Shown piece by piece: positions 50,168 to 61,528 of a stretch of DNA of 64,000 nucleotides. The translations under genes and the position numbers were made by a program. The notes beneath the pieces were generated by a model that was not told the DNA's origin, searched no databases, and was given only the letters and a program-made list of their open reading frames with translations. Numbering within the stretch: position 1 is the first letter of the stretch; each line of letters opens with the position of its first letter. The DNA is from Amycolatopsis keratiniphila subsp. keratiniphila (lineage in GTDB: Bacteria; Actinomycetota; Actinomycetes; Mycobacteriales; Pseudonocardiaceae), in assembly GCF_001620365.2 (NCBI RefSeq), contig NZ_LQMT02000025.1, positions 35,594-99,593 of the forward strand, written 5' to 3'.

Positions 50168-51166
50168 TCAGCCGCCACGCGGAGGACCGGAGAACGCCTC
50201 CAGAATCCGTTGCGCGGCCAGCGTCGGGGTCAGCTCACCGTCCCGGACCGCCCGTTCGACGTCCGGAACGACCGCTCGCACGTCCGGATGCGCCGCCAGC
50301 CGTCCGAGCAGCTGTTCGCGGACCATCGCCCAGGTCCACTCCACCTGCTGCCGCCGTCGCCGCTCGTCCAGTTCACCCGAAGCGGTCAGCACGTCACGGT
50401 GACGGCCGATTTCGGCCCAGACCTCGTCGAGCCCGACGTCGGTGAGCGCGCTGCAGGTCAGCACCGGGGGCGTCCATTCGGCGTCCCGGCCGTAGATCAT
50501 CCGCAGCGCCCCGGCCAGTTCGCGCGCCGCGCGTTTCGCATCGCGTTCGTGGTCGCCGTCGGCCTTGTTGACCGCGATGACGTCCGCCAGTTCGAGGACG
50601 CCCTTCTTGATCCCCTGTAGCTGGTCGCCGGTCCTGGCCAGGGTGAGGAACAGGAAGCAGTCGACCATGTTCGCCACGGTCACCTCGGACTGCCCGACGC
50701 CCACGGTCTCGACCAGCACGATGTCGTACCCGGCCGCTTCCATCAGCACGATCGTCTCGCGGGTCGCCCGCGCGACACCGCCGAGCGTGCCCGAAGTCGG
50801 CGAAGGGCGGATGAACGCCTTCGGGTCCACCGCGAGCCGAGCCATCCGGGTCTTGTCGCCCAGGATCGAGCCGCCGGTCCGCGTCGACGACGGGTCGACG
50901 GCCAGCACGGCGACCTTGTGCCCGGCCTCGGTCAGATCCGTGCCGAGCTGGTCGATGAAAGTCGATTTGCCGACACCGGGGACGCCGGTGATGCCGACGC
51001 GCCCCGCCCCGCCCGCGTGCGGGAGCAGCTCGACCAGCAGCTCCTGCGCCTGCGCCCGGTGATCGTCCCGATTGGACTCGACGAGCGTGATCGCCCGCGA
51101 CAGCAGGCCGCGGTCACCCGCGAGGACACCTTTGGCCAGCGCCCCGACGTCGATCTTGCGAGGCAA
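50168..51166 (-). CDS. meaB: Methylmalonyl-CoA mutase GTPase chaperone MeaB
   Basis: A 332-residue G3E GTPase that protects and reloads adenosylcobalamin in methylmalonyl-CoA mutase. Walker A GITGVPGVGKST lies near residues 57-68, followed by VDPSSTRTGGSILGDKTRM (switch), ETVGVGQSE and the NKAD base motif (AVNKADGD). It is three bases after the mutase large-subunit stop and clearly in the same operon. Confidence 0.95.
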   Translation of the reverse strand: MPRKIDVGALAKGVLAGDRGLLSRAITLVESNRDDHRAQAQELLVELLPHAGGAGRVGITGVPGVGKSTFIDQLGTDLTEAGHKVAVLAVDPSSTRTGGSILGDKTRMARLAVDPKAFIRPSPTSGTLGGVARATRETIVLMEAAGYDIVLVETVGVGQSEVTVANMVDCFLFLTLARTGDQLQGIKKGVLELADVIAVNKADGDHERDAKRAARELAGALRMIYGRDAEWTPPVLTCSALTDVGLDEVWAEIGRHRDVLTASGELDERRRRQQVEWTWAMVREQLLGRLAAHPDVRAVVPDVERAVRDGELTPTLAAQRILEAFSGPPRGG

Positions 51167-51169
51167 GGT

Positions 51170-53337
<2,168 letters not shown>

Positions 53338-53338
<1 letters not shown>

Positions 53339-55218
53339 CACTGCACTCCGAGCTCGTTCAACGTGCCGGTCAGGATTTCCAGGGCGTCGCAGCCCGTGAA
53401 GAGGTAGCCCGTGACGTCCGGGTGGTCACCGGGTTTCCCGGCGAGGAGCACCGACGTCGCGCCCGCTTCCTTCAACGCCTTCGCGACGCTGTCCGCTTCT
53501 TCGGCGTAGGAAGTGTTGCTCCCGCATATGCAGGCGATCTTCGTTCCACTGGCCCGGAATTCCGCGACGACGTCGTCCGGCGCGCCGGGGTTCACCGCCT
53601 CGATCCCGCCTGCCTGGAACAAGTTCGCCGCGAAACTCGCCCGCGCGGTGTGCGCCGCGACCGGGCCGAGGGTGGCGAGGAAAACGCGAGGACGGCTGGG
53701 ATGCGCGTCCGCCCGGTCTCGCAGCGCTTCGAAGGCCTCGGCGTACCGGTAGCGCGGGAGGCCGCCGCCCGCCACGTCGTCCATGGCGTCGCGGACGACC
53801 GCTTTCTCCGTCAGGTTGGGGAATTCGCTGACTCCGGTGATCGGATCGCGACGGGTCCCGATCCGCTTCGACCGCTTCTCCCAGGTCTCGGCGAGCCGTC
53901 CGGCGAGAGCGCCGGAGGCCAGTTCCGCCTCGATCCCGCCCGCCGCTTCGATGGCGGTGAACTCGCGCCACGCGGCCTTGGCCAACTCGTCGGTGAGGTT
54001 CTCGACGTACCAGGAGCCGCCCGCCGGGTCGATGACACCGGCCAGTTTCGACTCCTCCAGCAGCACGGCGTGCGTGTTGCGCGCGATCCGCGCGGAGAAC
54101 GCGTCCGGCTGGCCGATCGCGGCGTCGAAGGGGAGCACGGTGATCGCGTCCGCGCCGCCGACCCCGGCGCCGAAACAGGCGAGCGTGGTCCGCAGCATGT
54201 TCACCCACGGGTCTCGCTGGGTCAGCATCGCGGGCGAGGTGACCGCGTGCTGCCGCATGCCCGCCCCCCGGCCGGCTGAGACCCCCGCGACCTCGGTGAC
54301 CCGGGCCCACAGACGCCGCGCGGCGCGGAACTTGGCGATCGTGAGGAACTGGTCGGCGGTGGCGGCGAGCCGGAATTCAATCTGGCCGGCGGCGGTGTCG
54401 ACGTCCAGCCCCGCTTCGGTGAGCGCCCGCAGATACGCGACGCCCGCGGCGATGGCCGCGCCGAGCTCCTGCGCGTCCGAGCCGCCCGCCTCGTGGAACG
54501 GGAGGCCGTCGGCGACGATCGTCCGCACCTTCGGGTGACCGGTGGCGACGCGCGCGGCCAATTCCGCGGCAGCAGCGAGCGGATGCGCCGTGCCGGTGCG
54601 CGCGGTCAAGCCGATCGGGTCGGCGCCCAAGGTCGCGGTGACCGCGCTCGCCGGGATCTCGCGCTCGGCGAAGATCGTGAACAACTCGTTCGCGGCGGCT
54701 TCGTACTCTTCGCCCGCGTCGAGCGTGACGGGCGCGAGGTCGACGTACACCTCGTTCAGCGCGTCGCCCAGATCGGCGACGGGAACCCCGGTCACGCCGG
54801 CGCGCAGCCAGATCGAGCTGACGCCGCCTTCGAGGTCGGCGAGGATCGCGGCGTTCGTGGCCTTGGCGTCGCGGCGCGCGTACCGGGCCCGGACGTCCCA
54901 GCCCGTCGTCACCGCGCCTTCGGGCCGGGCGCTTCGCACGAACGGCGGAAGGCCGGGGAAACCAGTCCCCTCGACCGTGTCTTCGGCGGTGTAGAGCGGC
55001 TGGATCTCCAGGCCGTCGTACGTCCGCGTGACCAGCTTGCTTTCCGGCAGGCCGTCGAAGGACTCGTCGATGGCGCCGCTCTTGCGCAGCACGCCGGCGA
55101 CCAGCTCACGCCACTGTTCCCGGCTCGCTTCCGGGAACTCCGCCGCGAGTTCCAGCTCTCCGGGCGCGTCGGGCTCGCCGGGGGTCGGCACTGACTCCGT
55201 TTCGGCCACTTCCGTCAT
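53338..55218 (-). CDS. mutA: Methylmalonyl-CoA mutase small subunit
   Basis: A 626-residue non-catalytic partner of MutB. It has the same barrel fold (IWLRAGVTGVPVADLGDALNEV, ARNTHAVLLEESKLAGVIDPAGGSWYVENL) but a degenerate C-terminal domain without DXHXXG. First of the mutA-mutB-meaB operon. ATG at 55218; a TTG six bases upstream is unlikely. Confidence 0.95.
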
Positions 55219-55243
55219 AGCCAACGATGCTAACGGGCCTCAT

Positions 55244-55260
55244 GTCACACCACTTGTGAC
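55244..55260. promoter_or_regulatory. Candidate operator upstream of mutA
   Basis: The dyad GTCAC-accactt-GTGAC lies 26 bp upstream of the mutA ATG, close to a TTAGCAT-like -10 read on the minus strand. The regulator is unknown. Confidence 0.35.
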
Positions 55261-55329
55261 GCTAGTCGCGCCTAGGGGGTGCTTAGGGGGCGCGGCGAGG
55301 TGGGGGCCGCTGGTCGCGAATGGCGGTTT

Positions 55330-55480
55330 CGCGTGACTGGCCGGACGGTGCGTGTGATCAGACGGACGACACGCGTGACGGAATGGACGACACGCTCGGA
55401 GCCGGGCTTCCGCCTCGAGTCGTCTGTCTGATCACGCGTGTCGTCCGGCCAGTCACGTGTGTCGTCCGTCTGATCACACG
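55330..55480. repeat. Family C, two inverted three-unit arrays
   Basis: The 369 bp gap between mutA and the kinase gene holds three direct 21 bp units (55330-55350, 55351-55371, 55372-55392), a 25 bp spacer, and three 21 bp units in the opposite orientation (55418-55438, 55439-55459, 55460-55480). Units follow CGCGTGA-N6-GGACGACA; the centre varies (TCAGAC, CTGGCC, CGGAAT). The rest of the gap has a GC-rich tract and the kinase promoter region; no further gene is seen. Confidence 0.85.
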
Positions 55481-55587
55481 AACGGCCCGGCAGTGCACCG
55501 CGCGGGCGCCGCTGTCCGGGCGGCCCGTTCACTCCGACAGGGCACGGCGCATAGGTCCGTCACACGGGCATACGACACAATTGGGCC

Positions 55588-57354
55588 GTGCCGTCCGACA
55601 CCACCGAGTCCAGCGAGAGTCCCGGCGACGAGAAGCGTGTGGTCGCGGGGCGATATCGGTTGCGCTCGGTCATCGGATCAGGGTCGATGGGCACGGTCTG
55701 GTCGGCCTACGACGAGTTCCTGCACCGCCCCGTCGCGGTCAAAGAGGTCCGCCTCCCGCCCGGCGTCCCGGCGTCGCAGGCCGACGAACTGCGCGAGCGG
55801 ACCCTGCGCGAAGCCCGCGCGATCGCCGTCCTGAGCCACCCGAACGTGATCATCCTGCACGACGTCGCGCGCGAGAACGACGAACCGTTCGTGGTCATGG
55901 AGCTGCTGCCGTCGCGCAGCCTCGCGCATATCCTGCGCGACCACGGGCCGCTGACGGTCGAGCAGGCCGCGGCGGTCGGTATCGCGGTGGCGTCCGCGCT
56001 CGAAGCCGCGCACGCCGCCGGGATCACCCACCGTGACGTCAAACCGGGGAACGTCCTCGTCGCGGGCGACGGCCGGATCAAGCTCACGGATTTCGGCATC
56101 GCGCGCAACGTCTCCGAAGCCACCATGACCCGCACCGGGATGATGCTGGGCTCGCCCGCCTACATCGCGCCCGAAGTCGCTTCCGGCGGCGCCGTCGTCC
56201 CCGCCGCCGATCTGTGGGGTCTCGGCGCGACGCTGTTCGCCGCCATCGAGGGCTCACCGCCGTACGACGCCGACGGCGACCCGCTCGAAACGGTCGGCAA
56301 GGTCGTCAACGGGAAGGTGCCGAAGCCCGGCCCCGGTCCGCTGGCCGACGTGATCGGCGCGCTCATGAAGAAGGAGCCGTCGAAGCGGATCACCCTGCGC
56401 GAGGTCCGGCGCCGGCTGTACCCGTTGCAGGCCAAGACACTCATCGACCTCTTCCCCGCCGAGCTGTTCCACACGCCCGACGGCAAGAAGACGACCGCGC
56501 ATCTGGACGCCACCGACACCCAGGTGATCAAGCCGGTCGCGCCGGAGAAACCGGGCGAGGGCACGAGTTCCGAACTCGCCGCCGACCCCGGTCCGCTGCC
56601 GTTCCTGAACCAGCCCGCGCCCGCGCCTCCCGTCGAGCTCGCGCCGATGCCGACCGTCACGCCACCGCCGCCTCGGCGGCCCGGCCGGTCGACGGTGGGC
56701 ACCGTCGTGCTGGCGCTCGCGTCGGTCGTCCTCTTCCTGCTGGCCGCGGGCGGCGGTTTCGTGCTGGCCAGGGCCGTCGGCGGGCAGGATCTGCGGCCGC
56801 CGGAGAAGCTGCAGCAAGGCGACACGATCGTCACCCAGCCGCCGCCGAAACTGATCACGCAGCAGGGTGACGCCAGCACGGTGAACGGCCTCAAGGGCGG
56901 CCGGTTCAGCCTCGGTGTCCCGGAGGGCTGGCAGAAGTTCGTCGCCCCGCACGTCACCAGGGGTGGGCCGAGCACGGTGGTCCAGTACGTCTCACCCGAC
57001 GGCCGCCAGACGATCCGGGTCGAGCGGCTGAGCGGTTTCCTGGCGGAAAGCCCGGCGCCCGCCTACTTCAGCTGGCTGAGGAGCCAGCATCCGGAGATCG
57101 CCCCGATCGGCGGGCCCACCACCGTGCCCGGCCGGGGTGAGGACAGCCTGCGGTACACGTACCGGACGACGGAGCGCGCCACCGGCAACCGGGAAACCGC
57201 GAACGAGAGCATCACGCGGACGACGTACATGGACCTGTTCGGCGGCGGCTCGGATCTGTGGATCCTGTCGGTGACCTCGACCATCGAGCAGGAGAACTCA
57301 GCGAAGACCGGGATCTTCGAGCCGGTCGCGCTGTCCTTCATCGTCGACGGCTAG
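55588..57354 (+). CDS. Transmembrane Ser/Thr protein kinase
   Basis: A 588-residue Hanks-type kinase. Gly loop GSGSMG, lysine in VAVKEV, HRDVKPGN near residue 148, DFG in LTDFGIAR near 169 and APEVASGG follow in order. A Pro-rich linker, a membrane helix (about 370-395, VVLALASVVLFLLAAGGGFVLA) and an extracellular domain of about 190 residues (FSLGVPEGWQKFVAP to LSFIVDG) follow. The outer domain has no PASTA repeats; it resembles lipoprotein-like sensor domains. Its 3' end overlaps the convergent MerR gene by 57 bp. Confidence 0.92.
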   Translation: MPSDTTESSESPGDEKRVVAGRYRLRSVIGSGSMGTVWSAYDEFLHRPVAVKEVRLPPGVPASQADELRERTLREARAIAVLSHPNVIILHDVARENDEPFVVMELLPSRSLAHILRDHGPLTVEQAAAVGIAVASALEAAHAAGITHRDVKPGNVLVAGDGRIKLTDFGIARNVSEATMTRTGMMLGSPAYIAPEVASGGAVVPAADLWGLGATLFAAIEGSPPYDADGDPLETVGKVVNGKVPKPGPGPLADVIGALMKKEPSKRITLREVRRRLYPLQAKTLIDLFPAELFHTPDGKKTTAHLDATDTQVIKPVAPEKPGEGTSSELAADPGPLPFLNQPAPAPPVELAPMPTVTPPPPRRPGRSTVGTVVLALASVVLFLLAAGGGFVLARAVGGQDLRPPEKLQQGDTIVTQPPPKLITQQGDASTVNGLKGGRFSLGVPEGWQKFVAPHVTRGGPSTVVQYVSPDGRQTIRVERLSGFLAESPAPAYFSWLRSQHPEIAPIGGPTTVPGRGEDSLRYTYRTTERATGNRETANESITRTTYMDLFGGGSDLWILSVTSTIEQENSAKTGIFEPVALSFIVDG

Positions 57355-58020
57355 CCCGGCGAAGTAAGCCTTCGACGCGCGCTGCTGCGCCATCCTCCGC
57401 AGCACCGAGAGCAGCCTGTCGCCCAGAACCGTCTCCACGACCGCGATCTCGATGATCTGCTCCAGCGACTCGATGCCGGCGATCCCTTCGAGGTCCAGGT
57501 CGGCGGTCCGGTCGGCGATCTCGGCGTAGGCGTCGAGCTTCTTGAGATACCAGCCGTGCCCGACCTCGCGGATCGTGCACAGGACGCCGACCAGGGCCTG
57601 GATGACCAGGTCGTCCTTGCCCTTGCACGGCCAGCCGCGGCGGTCGGCGAGGTCACGGACCGTGGCGAGCGCCCATTCGCGGGCTTCGTCGTCGACGACC
57701 CGCTTCGAGGGCGTGATGCCCTGCTGGGCGATTCCGAGGACGTGATGGGGGCCGGCCTCCCCGGCGTCGACCGCGGCGAGCACCTCGCCGACCGTCGCGA
57801 GCGAAAGGCCTCCGACGTCCATCAGCGCCCTGATCAGCTTGATCCGCTGCACGTGCCCGTCGTCGTACTTCGCCTGGTTCGGGCTGGTCCGCTCGCCCGG
57901 CGGGAGCAGCCCCTCCCGCAGGTAGTACTTGATGGTGGCGACCGGGATCCCGGCTTTCTCGCTCAGTTCGGCCATCCGCACGCGTGCGTTCTCCGATCTC
58001 GGGGACGGTTCCAGGGTCAT
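57298..58020 (-). CDS. MerR-family transcriptional regulator
   Basis: A 240-residue regulator. The winged helix MAELSEKAGIPVATIKYYLREGLLPPGERTSPNQAKYDDGHVQRIKLIRAL is at about 16-66, followed by a dimerisation helix and a C-terminal effector domain of about 150 residues without clustered cysteines, so a metal sensor is unlikely. Divergent from a membrane-protein gene across a 74 bp gap with a dyad. The C-terminal 19 codons overlap the kinase gene. Confidence 0.88.
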   Translation of the reverse strand: MTLEPSPRSENARVRMAELSEKAGIPVATIKYYLREGLLPPGERTSPNQAKYDDGHVQRIKLIRALMDVGGLSLATVGEVLAAVDAGEAGPHHVLGIAQQGITPSKRVVDDEAREWALATVRDLADRRGWPCKGKDDLVIQALVGVLCTIREVGHGWYLKKLDAYAEIADRTADLDLEGIAGIESLEQIIEIAVVETVLGDRLLSVLRRMAQQRASKAYFAGLAVDDEGQRDRLEDPGLR

Positions 58021-58039
58021 CCCTGAAGACTTCTCAGGA

Positions 58040-58080
58040 TGGATAGTTTAGCTTCCCATAACGGAGAGCTTGACTATCCA
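58040..58080. promoter_or_regulatory. Candidate MerR operator in divergent promoter
   Basis: The inverted repeat TGGATAGT / ACTATCCA (58040-58047 and 58073-58080) lies between the MerR gene and the membrane-protein gene, in an unusually AT-rich stretch. It is the likely MerR site controlling both directions. Confidence 0.5.
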
Positions 58081-58094
58081 TTCTGGGAGGGACC

Positions 58095-59063
58095 ATGACC
58101 ATCTTGACCGATCTCCGTGAGAGAACCCGCACCTGGCACCGGGGTTCGTATCGCTTCGCCCAGGCCTTCGCCGTGATCACCGTGCTGTGCGTCCTGGCCA
58201 TGCTCGTCGACCAGCGGACGCTGAGCGGCGCGCCGCTGTGGGCGAAACCGTTCAAATTCGCCGTCTCCGCCGCGCTGTACTTCTTCACCTGGAGCTGGCT
58301 CGTTTCCTTGTTGCCCAAGTTCCGGCGGACCGCGAACTGGCTGGCGAACGTGCTCGTCGTGATCTTCGCGGCCGAGTACGTCCTCGTGATCTTTCAGACC
58401 GTCCGCGTCCGCGCGAGCCACTTCAACAACGCGACCCCGCTGGACAACACGATCTTCCAGGTCATGGGCGGGATGATCGCCGTGCTCTGGGTGGTCAACC
58501 TCGTCCTGACGATCGCCGTCATGTTCACCCGGCTCCCCGACCGCGCGACGGCGTGGGCGGCCCGGATCGGCGCGGTCCTCGGCATGATCGGGATCTCGCT
58601 GGCGACGCTGATGAGCGCTCCCACCCCGGACCAGCAGGCCCTGCTCGACGCGACCGGCCAGTCCGCGATGATCGGCGCGCATACCGTCGGCCTGCCCGAC
58701 GGCGGTCCCGGCCTGCCGATCCTCGGCTGGAGCACGGTCGGCGGCGACCTGCGGATCCCGCATTTCCTCGGCCTGCACGGCCTCCAGGCGCTTCCGCTGC
58801 TCGCGCTCGTCCTCGGCGTCCTGGCCGCGCGCTACCCGCGGCTTCGCGACGACGTCCTCCGGCTGCGGCTCGTGGTGATCGCGGGCGTCGGCTACGCGGG
58901 CCTGCTCGCGTTGCTCACCTGGCAGGCACTGCGCGGCCAGTCGATCGTCGCCCCCGACGGCCAGACCCTCACCGCCTTCGCCCTCCTGATCGCGGGCGTC
59001 GCCTTTAGCGGGCTAATCGCGATCGGGCGACCGGTGCGGGAACTGGAGGCATCGTCGCGATGA
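58095..59063 (+). CDS. Polytopic membrane protein of unknown function
   Basis: A 322-residue integral membrane protein with about eight helices (FAQAFAVITVLCVLAMLV, FAVSAALYFFTWSWLVSLL, WLANVLVVIFAAEYVLVIF and others). No known transporter motif is visible. The last helix contains a family A palindrome read in frame as AFSGLIAI. GGGAGGG precedes the ATG. It overlaps the ABA4-like gene by four bases (ATGA) and is probably controlled by the divergent MerR protein. Confidence 0.75.
   Translation: MTILTDLRERTRTWHRGSYRFAQAFAVITVLCVLAMLVDQRTLSGAPLWAKPFKFAVSAALYFFTWSWLVSLLPKFRRTANWLANVLVVIFAAEYVLVIFQTVRVRASHFNNATPLDNTIFQVMGGMIAVLWVVNLVLTIAVMFTRLPDRATAWAARIGAVLGMIGISLATLMSAPTPDQQALLDATGQSAMIGAHTVGLPDGGPGLPILGWSTVGGDLRIPHFLGLHGLQALPLLALVLGVLAARYPRLRDDVLRLRLVVIAGVGYAGLLALLTWQALRGQSIVAPDGQTLTAFALLIAGVAFSGLIAIGRPVRELEASSR
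58998..59026. repeat. Family A palindrome inside a membrane-protein gene
   Basis: An isolated copy far from the others, read in frame as VAFSGLIAIG in the last membrane helix. The change AAC to ATC swaps the usual Asn of FSGLNAI for Ile, which suits a membrane segment. Confidence 0.75.
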
Positions 59064-59491
59064 GCGTCGAGACCCTGTTCACCTGGACGTTCCCGCTGGC
59101 GACGCCGTTCTGGCTGCTGATGATCTTCCTGCCGGGCTGGTCGTGGACCCGCCGGATCATGGCGTCACCCTGGACGCCGCTGCTCCCGCTGATCCCGTAC
59201 TTCGTGCTCGCGATCGCGCATTTCGGCGAACTCTGGACGGCGGTCAGCAGACCGGACCTCGGCGTGCTCAGCGCGTTCACGGGTTCGCCGTACGGGGCGG
59301 CCACGATCTGGGCCCACCTGATCGCCTTCGACCTCTTCATCGCTCGCTGGATGTACCTCGAATCCCGCGAGCACCGGATCCACCCGCTGGTGACCGGCCC
59401 GATCCTGGCGCTCACGATCTTCCTGTCCCCGTTCGGGCTGGTGGCGTTCCTGCTCGTGCGAACCGTCCGGATACGCTCGTCGCATGAGTGA
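59060..59491 (+). CDS. ABA4-like membrane protein
   Basis: A 143-residue four-helix membrane protein resembling the ABA4/DUF4281 family (PFWLLMIFLPGWSWTRRIM, FGELWTAVSRPD, WAHLIAFDLFIARWMYLESRE, GPILALTIFLSPFGLVAFLLVR). The plant relative acts in neoxanthin formation; the bacterial role is unknown. Overlaps its neighbours on both sides, so it is co-translated with the upstream membrane protein and the downstream PNP gene. Confidence 0.8.
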   Translation: MSVETLFTWTFPLATPFWLLMIFLPGWSWTRRIMASPWTPLLPLIPYFVLAIAHFGELWTAVSRPDLGVLSAFTGSPYGAATIWAHLIAFDLFIARWMYLESREHRIHPLVTGPILALTIFLSPFGLVAFLLVRTVRIRSSHE

Positions 59492-60269
59492 GAACGAGGT
59501 CGCGGCGGCCGCCGCCATCGCCGAACGCACCGGCGTCGAGAAGCACGACATCGCCGTCGTGCTCGGTTCGGGCTGGCGCCCGGCGGCGGACGTCATCGGG
59601 GAGCCCGAGGCGGAGATCCCGCTGGGCGAACTGCCCGGATTCGCCGCGCCGGGCGCGGTCGGGCACGGGGGAACCGTCCGGTCGGTCCGCGTCGGCGAGA
59701 AGCGCGCGCTGATCCTGCTGGGCCGCACGCATTTCTACGAAGGCAAGGGCATCGACCCGGTGGTGCACAACGTGCGCACCGCCGCGGCGGCGGGCGCCGG
59801 GACGGTGCTGCTGACCAACGCCGCGGGCGGCCTGCGCGAGGGCTTCCGCGTCGGGCAACCGGTGCTGATCTCCGACCACCTGAACCTCACCGCGCGCTCG
59901 CCGATCGTCGGCGCGAACTTCGTCGACCTGACCGATCTCTACTCGAAGCGGCTGCGCGACATCGCTCGCGAAATCGACCCTTCGCTGGAGGAAGGCGTCT
60001 ACGCGGGGCTCACCGGACCGCATTTCGAGACGCCCGCGGAAATCCGCATGCTGCGGACGCTCGGCGCCGACCTCGTCGGCATGTCGACGGTGCTGGAAGC
60101 CATCGCCGCCCGCGCCGCCGGGGTCGAGGTGTTCGGGCTTTCGCTGGTGACCAACCTGGCGGCCGGGATGACCGGGGAACCGCTGAACCACGAAGAGGTC
60201 CTCGAGGCGGGCCGTCAGTCCGCCACCCGGATGGGCACCTTGCTCAAGGAACTCGTCTCCCGCGCCTGA
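59484..60269 (+). CDS. Purine nucleoside phosphorylase (trimeric type)
   Basis: A 261-residue trimeric PNP that cleaves inosine and guanosine (and deoxy forms) with phosphate. VVLGSGWRPAAD, the phosphate loop with GRTHFYEGKG, LTNAAGGLREGF, ETPAEIRMLRTLGADLVGMSTV, and VTNLAAGM before LNHEEV follow in order. It corresponds to M. tuberculosis Rv3307 (deoD/punA). Confidence 0.94.
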   Translation: MSENEVAAAAAIAERTGVEKHDIAVVLGSGWRPAADVIGEPEAEIPLGELPGFAAPGAVGHGGTVRSVRVGEKRALILLGRTHFYEGKGIDPVVHNVRTAAAAGAGTVLLTNAAGGLREGFRVGQPVLISDHLNLTARSPIVGANFVDLTDLYSKRLRDIAREIDPSLEEGVYAGLTGPHFETPAEIRMLRTLGADLVGMSTVLEAIAARAAGVEVFGLSLVTNLAAGMTGEPLNHEEVLEAGRQSATRMGTLLKELVSRA

Positions 60270-60273
60270 GAAG

Positions 60274-60328
60274 TGTCATGAAAGGGTCGTTCAGGACATC
60301 TTTCGTCCTGAACGACCCTTTCATGACA
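60274..60328. terminator. Family B hairpin between convergent genes
   Basis: Perfect 24 bp arms (beginning TGTCATGAAAGGGTCGTTC) around a 7 base loop, between the PNP stop and the convergent glycosyltransferase stop. The arm core is the same as at 39362-39418. Confidence 0.82.
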
Positions 60329-60341
60329 TCCGGGGCAGTAC

Positions 60342-61499
60342 TCAGCCGGCGAACCCGGGAAGCCGCCGAGCGACCTCCGCGGGCGAAGGCATCGCGGCGA
60401 CCTCGTCGGCGAGCCGCCGCGCCGCACCGTGGACGGTCTCGTCGGCGAGCAGCTTTCGCGCCTGCTCGAAAATGACGTCTTCGACGGCCTCGGCACCGAT
60501 CAGCTGCACGCCCACCCCGGCCGCGACGACGGCCTCGGCGTTCGTGAACTGATCCGCCCCCTGCGGCAGCACCAGCTGCGGCAGCCCGGCGCCGAAGGCA
60601 CCCAGCGTCGTCCCGCTGCCGCCGTGGTGGACCACGAGGTCGACATGCGGCAGGAGCTCGACCTGCGGCACCCACACCTCGACGCGGACGTTGCCCGGGA
60701 CTTCGCCCAGTGCCGCCGGATCCACCGTCGGACCCGCCGCGACGATGACGTCCGCGTCGAGCCGTGACAGGCCACCGATGGCCCGCTTCAGCACGTCTTC
60801 GTCGCCGAACGCCGTCCCGAGCGTGAGATAGACGAGCGGACGGCTCTTGTCCCGGCCCACCACGCCCGCCGGGAGGTCTCCCGGCTCGGCCCAGCCGACC
60901 GGACGGAGCGGGATCCGGTTCGCTCCGGCCAGGAATTCCGGCGATTGCACCGATTCCGGGCAGATGTCGACGACAGGGTCACCGAAGGACCGCGTATCCA
61001 AATCCGGCAAACCGACCTCCGCGGTGAATTCCGCGAGGCGGCCGTAGATGACGTCCATGACGTCGCCCGGCGAAAACCGGCCGAAACCGTGCCCGATCGC
61101 GGGAATCCCGGCGAGGTGGGCGGCGATGGCGCCACCGGCGTTGCCGCTTTCGTAGACGACGAGATCCGGCCGGTGCCGCTCCAGCACCGGGGTGAGATCG
61201 GCGACGAATCGCCGGGGCAGCACATTTCCGAACACTTCGCCGATAACGGGATTGAACGACTCGGGCGGGGCGTCGGAGGCGTTGGGTTTGGGAGCGTCGG
61301 GCCCGGCGACCTGCTCGAACGCCTCCCGCATCCCGAATCCGGCGCTTTCCACTGCCAGACCGGCCTTTTCGACCACCGTCAGCATGTCGTCACCGGTGGC
61401 GAACACGACCTCGTGCCCGGCGTCGCGAGCGGCGACGGCGAGCGGTAGTAGGGGATAGAGATGACCATGACTCACCAGAGAAGTGAAGATCAATCGCAC
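60342..61499 (-). CDS. GT1-family (MGT-type) glycosyltransferase
   Basis: A 385-residue UDP- or TDP-sugar dependent glycosyltransferase of the macrolide/antibiotic type. It begins RLIFTSLVSHGHLYPLLPLA, and the C-terminal nucleotide-sugar motif is VDLVVHHGGSGTTLGAFGAGLPQL followed by PQGADQFTNAEAV. The acceptor is unknown; no natural product cluster is adjacent. I prefer GTG 61499, which places the first beta strand at the start, over TTG 61508. Confidence 0.87.
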   Translation of the reverse strand: MRLIFTSLVSHGHLYPLLPLAVAARDAGHEVVFATGDDMLTVVEKAGLAVESAGFGMREAFEQVAGPDAPKPNASDAPPESFNPVIGEVFGNVLPRRFVADLTPVLERHRPDLVVYESGNAGGAIAAHLAGIPAIGHGFGRFSPGDVMDVIYGRLAEFTAEVGLPDLDTRSFGDPVVDICPESVQSPEFLAGANRIPLRPVGWAEPGDLPAGVVGRDKSRPLVYLTLGTAFGDEDVLKRAIGGLSRLDADVIVAAGPTVDPAALGEVPGNVRVEVWVPQVELLPHVDLVVHHGGSGTTLGAFGAGLPQLVLPQGADQFTNAEAVVAAGVGVQLIGAEAVEDVIFEQARKLLADETVHGAARRLADEVAAMPSPAEVARRLPGFAG

Positions 61500-61528
61500 C
61501 CTCTCCAACGTACCCGTAGGCTGACTCG

